Assembly (NCBI RefSeq): GCF_958298935.1
Contig: NC_084923.1
Location: 9,364,501 to 9,428,500, forward strand
Direction: 5' to 3'
Source of the DNA: Phragmites australis
Taxonomy: Eukaryota > Streptophyta > Magnoliopsida > Poales > Poaceae
DNA length: 64,000 nucleotides
Numbering within the stretch: the stretch's first letter is position 1; the number at the start of each line of letters is the position of its first letter. The notes beneath the pieces were generated by a model that worked only from the letters and a program-made list of their open reading frames with translations, made no database searches and had not been told where the DNA came from. This document shows positions 57,653-64,000 of the stretch, piece by piece. The position numbers and the translations under genes were made by a program.

Positions 57653-58341
57653 ACCATCAACTGGAACAATAGAAGAAGGATCACCATCCTGAAACTGCAA
57701 AATTCCGCCCTTGTAGTCCTTTCCATGATTGTTCAAGTAGCAACTGCCTTTATAGTGAAAGATGGAAATGGTGAATTTGATTCTATAGTTGAATCTGAAA
57801 GGACAAGGGGTCAGCACAAGAAAGTTTACATGTGGACTCATGAAAAAAAAAAAGACAAGAAAGAGCAAGTGATAAACAAGGTGAAACACTGAGAAACAAA
57901 GTAAATCTTAGAAATAGTTTAGAGAACCGAACAATAACTTAGTTAGTAGAGTCTTTAGTTAGAGACCGCCCAACCAGACTCGAACCCGGGTGTCAGTAGA
58001 TCGTGTGAGTATCTCTCTAAAGGGTCTAATATTCCTCTCTCTTAAGACAAAGCTAGGAGGAGGTGGCCACCAGGTGCGGCGGCAATGTGGACACCACAAA
58101 CGGGTGGTACCCCTGGCGCCGCAGCTCTGGCACACGAACTCCAGCTCCTAACACGTGCATCCCGCGTTAATCAAACGATTTGGATCGAGCCAAGCTAGGG
58201 TTCAGGGTTTTGAGAGGTTGAGTGAGAGGAGGGGTTGAAGGGAATGCGGCGTGTACCTTGCAAGTCTCGTGGGAGAGGAATCCTTGGAGGAGTACGCGGG
58301 GATGGTGCCTGGTAGTGGCGGGCGGAGGTGGTGGTTGACAT
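57653..58341 (-). pseudogene. Broken 2-oxoglutarate/Fe(II) oxygenase gene (prolyl-4-hydroxylase-like)
   Basis: Minus-strand pieces: 58257-58341 starts with an ATG and in another frame reads RVLLQGFLSHETCK before a GTACAC donor. The next exon from 58147 reads ELEFVCQSCGARG, then after a frameshift YHPFVVSTLPPHLVAT. 57653-57794, between CTTTCAG and GTAAGC, reads CYLNNHGKDYKGGILQFQDG, then DPSSIVPVDG. The order and wording match plant 2OG-Fe(II) oxygenases. The exon with the HxD iron-binding motif and the C-terminal His/Arg part were not found, and there are at least two frameshifts. The hairpin lies immediately downstream. Family call is from remembered conservation. Confidence 0.6.
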
Positions 58342-58873
58342 ACTAGGGGGGAATATTTAATTGTTTGTCACTCTATCGGAGTGACAATTCCTCGCTGAAT
58401 CTGACAAATGAGGTCTTTGAGTCTATAAACTATAGGCGGGGTGGTAAATTTATCACTCTACAAAATGGCAGGGAAGGCTCTTGCAGTCCACACGGATCTC
58501 ACCAGCATAGTGCATACACATGCTGAGGGGAACGTGCTAAGTGGATCATATTTGTTAAAAACAATAATATTTGATTGGTTGTATATGTCTGAATAGACCG
58601 AGCTGAGTTTCTATTTAGTTGATCGAATCTGAGATCATATGAGTGGATGCAAAGAATTGATGTTGTGATTAGTTACTCACATAAGATAATATGTGACACT
58701 GACAAGTGGATCCCTTATATGAGTGGATGTAGGCTGCGAGCTTTCCTCTCAAATTAAGCTACTTACGTACATTTACATCCGCTAGGATAGACTAAAATGA
58801 GATATACAAACAATCAAATATGTATCCGTTGGGCCAAGACTCTCCGATAAGGAGAACCAGTCAACCCTTTAGG

Positions 58874-59423
58874 TAGTGTTTGGTTGGTTTAACAAGTTAA
58901 ATGAAACGAGATCATCCTGGATAAGGTAGTTCAAGTAAGTTGTTTATTTAGATATATAAGATGGTACGAGAATGTGTCTGGTTGGATATATTAGATTATA
59001 TGAGAACATATTTAGTTAGTTAAAAGTCATATCTTATATCCATGTACAATTTAATTATTTTACAGAAGTAATAATTTTTATATTTGTTATTATTAATAAA
59101 CTATGCTAATGGATACTATTTATTACTAATTTCAGTTATCAAACTTAAATTATCAATAATCATCACTAAATATCCATAATTATAATTAGTTATGGTTAAT
59201 AAAATCTAATTGTAACTACTGTTTAACTTTAAAAATCCTTAATAACCATTAATAATCACTAATTATCACTACCCGTAGGTGATTAGCGGAGTTGACCGAA
59301 CTTGTATGGACCATTCGGCTAATTTTCTTGAATAGGATGATACATGCTATTGAGAGAATATTTTTATAATCTATATCACTCAATCTTAAATAAAATGGTA
59401 TGATTCAGATAACCAAACACACA
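58874..59423. mobile_element. MITE-like AT-rich element
   Basis: The left end TAGTGTTTGGTTGGTTTAAC and the reversed right end TGTGTTTGGTTATCTGAATC share TGTTTGGTT. The interior contains ATTACTAAT/AATAATCA words related to the elements near 52.5-53.7 kb. No ORF. Confidence 0.5.
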
Positions 59424-60690
59424 AAAAAAGATGAGCGTTTTTAGGATCATACCGTGTATTAGTTCCGAGCAACCAAACAATACCTGCTCGCTATTAGTTC
59501 CGAGCTGCCGGAAGAGTGAAGGAAAAGTTGGGAATGAGCGGTATCTCGGGCCATTCTTGGGCGCAGGTAGCTGGTCTGGACCCGTTTGGGCCTCCTTGGT
59601 AATCTTTGCTCAATGTATGTGGACCGGACCTGAGTTTGCGAGCGCTCCAAGTCCACGGTTACCTCGTGATTCTTGTCACACCTGTGTCGCCATTTTTGGG
59701 TTTTCAAATTCAAATTCTCGTGTTTTTTCCCAAGCACAGCAGTCACCTGTCTCGCTGCAACATTCCTCCCCAAACCTGAGACGAGACTTTCTAGATGTGC
59801 CGCCCAGCAATGCTACCGAGACGAACTCACCAAGCAACCTAGGACCAAAGCCATGTGTGGGCATCCGTGGTTATTGCTATTTCGATGTCTCGTCAACTAG
59901 GCACAGTGCTCAGGTCCTGTCCATTCCGTTTTTTGTGAAACCGTGTTAAACGGATGAAGATGAGATACATGAATGCATCCTCCCTGGACACACGGATGAC
60001 GATCTTGTGAGGCAATCTTCAGCCTTTTCTTGAGTTGTTCTCATGCCATGATGCATTAGACCAGAACACACCGGCCAAATTCCGAGCCAACGAACGGTAT
60101 GAAGCCTAGCAGTACATGCCCTATGTGCGTACCTAACTTCCAGTCTTGGTCGCAGTACCTGGTCTATTTCTCGCTTTAACGTTTCTAAAATCAGAGGGTT
60201 TTCAGAACGAAGAAACTAAAAAAGAGCTCAAGAGACTCTATCTCCCTGGGATATATTGACCTTTTTTTGAAAAAAAAAAAAAAAGAGCTCAAACTTTTCT
60301 CGATGTGCGCTTGTGCAGAACGAGCGCAGCCACCGAGGAAGAACGAAGCATCTTTAGGGCCAAAGCAGCGTGCCACCGTAACAAAAAAAGGTAGAAAGAA
60401 AAGGTTATCGGTTAAAGTTTGCAAAAGAGAAGCAAGTAGTATGAAACTATGGATGAATACGCAACTCCACGTCGCGTTCCACCGCGCTGTTGCCTCGCAG
60501 TTTTGGCCCTCGTCGCCATGTCTGTTTTCTATAAACGTCCCCTTCATAGAGCAGACTTGTGCAAGGTTGCAAGCACATGATTTGAACGGCGTCCGTGTCG
60601 GTAATCCTAGGTGACGTTACTGGATCAGTAATGCTTGACTACATGTGTCCGAGCGATAGGACGTTTTACAGGTCAGCCCACAGATATGAA
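59424..60690. other. Intergenic with one 172-codon ORF of doubtful meaning
   Basis: 59431-59949 (plus) is open for 172 codons but shows no domain, and its composition looks non-coding. 60250-60285 has an A-rich tract. No supported gene. Confidence 0.35.
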
Positions 60691-60691
60691 T

Positions 60692-61140
60692 CAAAAAATA
60701 TTATTTATTTGAGTTAATTCTTATGTTTTTACATCTCTAACGTTTCAGATGTTAAAATTTAATATTTCAAATGTTATGAAAATTTATTGCGATAGTTATT
60801 TTTATATGTTACATATCGGAATCTCTTGCGTATAGATTCGGATTCGAAAATATTATCCATTTGAGTTAATTCCTATTTTTTCTATCTCTAATAGACGTTC
60901 AAATTTAATGTTTCATAAGTTATGAAAAATTATTGTCTTAGTTATTTTTATATGTTGCATCCTAGATTCTCTTGCATACAGATTCGGACCTGAAAATATT
61001 ATACATTTGAGTTAATTCTTATTTTTTTATCCCTAATGTTTTATACGTTCAAATTTAATATTTTAGATGTTATTATTTTTTTAATAGTTATTTTCATATA
61101 TTTCACCCAATTCTACAACACATAGTTTTGTTCGAAAATA
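60692..61140. repeat. Three tandem ~150-bp repeat units
   Basis: Units start with GAAAATATTATNCATTTGAG or a close variant at about 60693, 60846 and 60992, and a partial fourth begins near 61132. Shared inner words: GAGTTAATTCYTATTTTT, ACGTTCAAATTTAATRTTTC, TAGTTATTTTTATATGTTRC, TTGCRTAYAGATTCGG. Units are about 75-80 percent similar. A local satellite-like array, possibly part of a larger transposon. Confidence 0.75.
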
Positions 61141-63033
61141 TTGCGTGTAACATGACGGGATGTTACGTGGGAATTTTTCTCTTGGAATCGGATACATACG
61201 ATGAGTTATTTTGATGCATTTTTTGTATTGCAAATGCTGACATCAAATATTGTAAACGTTATCTTTGACGTTGCGACAGAAGGACGGAATGCTCGATGGA
61301 AAATTTTCCATCAGACGTCTAGACGCTAGCTGGGGCCTTACTGGATTGGTAAAGCGTTTCAAGCCATTCTTAGCCCCTGGTCAATCCTCCCATCTATTGC
61401 ACGGCACTAATGGCGGACACTTACACTGGATTTGATTACCTTATCAATTGACTTTGATTACTCCCACTATCCCACCGAAGCAGAAAGAGTGTCCGAGCCG
61501 TTCCGTGCATCTTCAACGAACGATAAAGAAGCAGGATTGCTCCGCCAGAAACCTGACCACGCTTTCAAGTTCCCACACCAACGTGCCAATCCTGAGCGTA
61601 CCCACCGGCAGCCGCGGACTTCCTCGCCCCTCCCGAGTCCTGACCAACTCGTCCCTTTCACGAATCGGACACAGATCCACCGCCACCACTAGCTTTTGCC
61701 GAAAAGCGCACGGCGGGTGAAACAAATCTGCCTGGCTGCTTGCCCGTCTGTTCGTGGCCGCCACACGATCACACGCCGTGGGATCGCGCGCTCGCTCGCC
61801 GATCTGATCGGACCGGGGAAGCGGCAGGTTCCCGCCTCGAAGCTCATCCCGTGCGGCGACATGTCGTACCGTCTACGGCGAGCAATGGATCGGGTCAGGA
61901 TAGGATAGAGTGAGAATATATCTAATCTGAAACTCGAGACTTCAAATCTGCTCTGATTTAAAATTATTATCAGTGCAAATGCCTAGATACCGATGAGGAC
62001 TCGAGACCCGCACACCTCCTCCTTTCCCCCATCAGTGCCGCTCCTTTCCTAAGTAAGGTTGAGATCCACTTGGACCGCTGGACATCGTGTCTCCAATTGG
62101 ATCCTCCTGCTGCGCACCTTGGTCGAGGTGAGGAACGAGTAGCGAGCCTCAGCATGGGGAGGAGCCCTGAAGCGATGGTGAGCGTGAGGGGCCGCACCGT
62201 CCGACGCACAGCCGCCATCATGGCTAGATTTGGCCCCATGGATGACACCTGTGGTTTGGATCTGGATTTGTCCCTTATGGTCGACCCAATGGATATGGAT
62301 CTATTGGTGTGTGAGTGTCGGATTGGAGTCAAGCTCTAAACCTATCAAAGACGGGCTAGACAGCGGAGTAAAGAGGCCTCGAGCTTTCGAGGCTATAGGT
62401 ACCTGTAGGTAAAGTCAGACTCAGATCTAAATCTAACTTAGGTACGCAAAATGATTTCTACATTGAATCCGCTCCTCGAGCCTGACCCAACTCGGCCACT
62501 GCCACCTTGCCGTAGCAAAAGTACCCAACCGGGAACGCGCCAAACCGAAACCGAGGAGGGGAAAACGACGCGACTGGCCAATTGTTGCTCAAGCCAGCAC
62601 TGGGTTTCCTCCCTCTCGAAAACGAACTCTGTTTTCACCTCTTCCTCCCCAGAGGAAGCTGACGCGCGGCCCCATAAATGTAGGTGGCGCACGGTTTCAT
62701 CGTCGCTAACGGATGGGGCGCTCGTCGTGTGAGACAGCGAGTGGTGTAAAGGGGCTACTGTCCCATGCCCCATACCCCACCTCGCAACTACTCGCATTAA
62801 TGTGGGGCCACTGTAACCGACACCCACGACAGGTTTAGAGAGCATTGACCGACGGACGACGCTAATCTTGAGGCGTTCCGGCCCCGTCGTGTACGTTCGA
62901 CGCACACATTGGCTGGCCCTTATGCGCGGTCACTACGAGTGGGGTCCTAGGCAGACAAGCGTCAAGCCATCAACAGGTGATGGCCCAGGACTTTGAAATT
63001 TAAACAAGACGTAGCTATTTTTTAGCCAATTAA
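61141..63033. other. Intergenic, nothing recognised
   Basis: GATGGAAAATTTTCCATCAG near 61296 is a nearly perfect palindrome and could be part of a transposon end. 61460-61900 and 62440-62900 are GC-rich with overlapping short ORFs on both strands; the longest is 155 codons on the minus strand (62438-62905). None shows a domain. Confidence 0.35.
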
Positions 63034-63684
63034 GAGTGCGTTTGGTTCATCGTCCTGGGCTGGATGGGATCGCTCCATCCACCTTTTTGCTCTTGCCGTC
63101 TGTTTGGTTTAAGGTCAGAAACAGACAGGATCATCCATGTGGAGGAAATATTCATTGAAGATCCTGGATCAGTCGATCCCGTAAAAAAACCCGGACGGAC
63201 TTGTCCATGTTCGTCTGCCGAGCATTGGTACGTGTGATTTTATATTTTTTATTTAACTCTCGATTTTATTTAGATTATAAGAGTGGTCCAAAAAATTTAA
63301 ATATTTTTATGGGCAAACTAGAGCTCATTAATAACCTATTTTAATTAGTTTGATTAAAAAAATATAAGCCAATATTTAATTAAAATTTTCTAAATAAATC
63401 TACTTTTATAATTTCTAACAATTTTTATTACCTCCAATAAATTTCTAAAAATTTAAAAAATCACTAATATTCTTCTCATATGATGTACTAATTTATAACT
63501 AGCTCAGCTCATCCAATCTATCAAACCAAACAGAAAATTAACTCATCCTATCCACTCTCATCCCACCAACCAAATAGAAAATTAGCTTATCCTATCCATC
63601 CAACCAAACAGAAATTAAATCATCATATTAAAAAATAAAAATAATCATATCCCATCCGACCTCAACTTCCAACTAAACACATCC
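63034..63684. mobile_element. MITE with TAA target duplication, about 650 bp
   Basis: Left end GAGTGCGTTTGGTTC and reversed right end GGATGTGTTTAGTTGG; both lead into GGATGGGAT. TAA flanks both sides (63031-63033 and 63685-63687), as for PIF/Harbinger-type elements. The interior is AT-rich towards the right and has CCAAACAGAAA repeats near 63525-63615. Confidence 0.65.
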
Positions 63685-63687
63685 TAA

Positions 63688-64000
63688 ACCTGCCTTGCCC
63701 CGTAAGACCGTAACTGCTGGGGTTTTCTGTTCCGCTTTTCCATATCGGTCAATGCGAAATAGTCTCGCGAGCACGAATGTCAAAGCAGGAGCACGCAGAC
63801 GCAGCAAAACCACAAGAGCAGAATCAGACAAGTGGGTCCTCAGCCTACCGGACACAACGGCGAGCAAACAATTCCCGTTACGAGCTTACGGCGTTAAAAC
63901 CAGCATCGGTGCGTCAAATCGGTCCGTCAATCTCAAAGCAAAACCCCGACGGGCTCCAGCCGCCGCCTACCCGCCAGTTCCCAGTCACCCATACCGACAG
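63688..64000. other. GC-rich window edge, possibly near a gene beyond the window
   Basis: Composition rises to GC-rich towards the edge (CAGCCGCCGCCTACCCGCCAG near 63958). This resembles the 5' leader of a grass gene that would start to the right. No start codon or TATA box is convincing within the window. Confidence 0.25.

Noticed and set aside
57955..58010. tRNA-like B box (CTCGAACCCGGG) and possible SINE
   Set aside because: No matching A box, acceptor stem or poly-A end could be placed; a similar GGCTCGAACCGGG at 56701 also lacks a tRNA fold.
59431..59949. 172-codon plus-strand ORF
   Set aside because: No start context, domain or intron support, and the composition resembles surrounding non-coding DNA.
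1..64000. Bacterial-type features, CRISPR arrays or an operon-based system
   Set aside because: Introns, LTR elements, MITEs and grass-type gene structure throughout; no short regular spacer arrays or polycistronic gene clusters.

Overview
This window looks like nuclear DNA of a grass (Poaceae). Its genes are split by GT-AG introns with short GC-rich exons. The intergenic space is filled with SIRE-like and other Copia elements, a Gypsy-type solo LTR, LINEs with poly-A tails, Mutator-like elements, and PIF/Harbinger and hAT MITEs, many flanked by target-site duplications (TSDs). The species cannot be fixed from sequence alone. No bacterial signals, CRISPR arrays, rRNA or convincing tRNA were seen.

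Layout. 1-5148: decayed SIRE-like Copia element (LTR, PBS, gag, protease, start of integrase). 5150-7200: unusual local repeats (a five-copy motif, a 140-bp pair, a 166-bp pair and a TA microsatellite). 9837-10863: two poly-A retroposon insertions, one only 42 bp long. 11755-15706: long Gypsy-type solo LTR. 16035-18509 (minus): intact seven-exon inositol polyphosphate 5-phosphatase gene with a TATA box. 19575-24280: 4.7-kb Mutator-like element with ~105-bp TIRs, a perfect 10-bp TSD and GRF zinc-finger gene remnants. 25044-25982: Pack-MULE-like element. 26.5-34.0 kb: LTR-like sequence, two LINE insertions, a 177-bp hAT MITE and scraps of a decayed minus-strand gene. 34221-41072: a MITE split by a decayed Copia element with both LTRs. 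43058-46330: decayed PIF/Harbinger transposon with DDE transposase and Myb-like remnants, followed at 46710-47124 by a MITE of the same family. 48324-56282: tandem array of three low-molecular-weight purple acid phosphatase (PAP) copies, the first a one-exon pseudogene broken by a hAT MITE and the other two intact. 57126-57513: long hairpin. 57653-58341 (minus): broken 2-oxoglutarate/Fe(II) oxygenase gene. 58.9-64.0 kb: MITEs, a three-copy ~150-bp repeat and otherwise featureless DNA.

Three genes look functional: the 5-phosphatase (phosphoinositide/inositol phosphate signalling) and two secreted PAPs (extracellular or vacuolar phosphate release). Their exons were placed by splice consensus, reading phase and family motifs; all three join without a stop. 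I found no convincing new biological system. The best leads are the GRF-carrying Mutator-like element, the PAP array with its MITE-broken copy, and the long hairpin.
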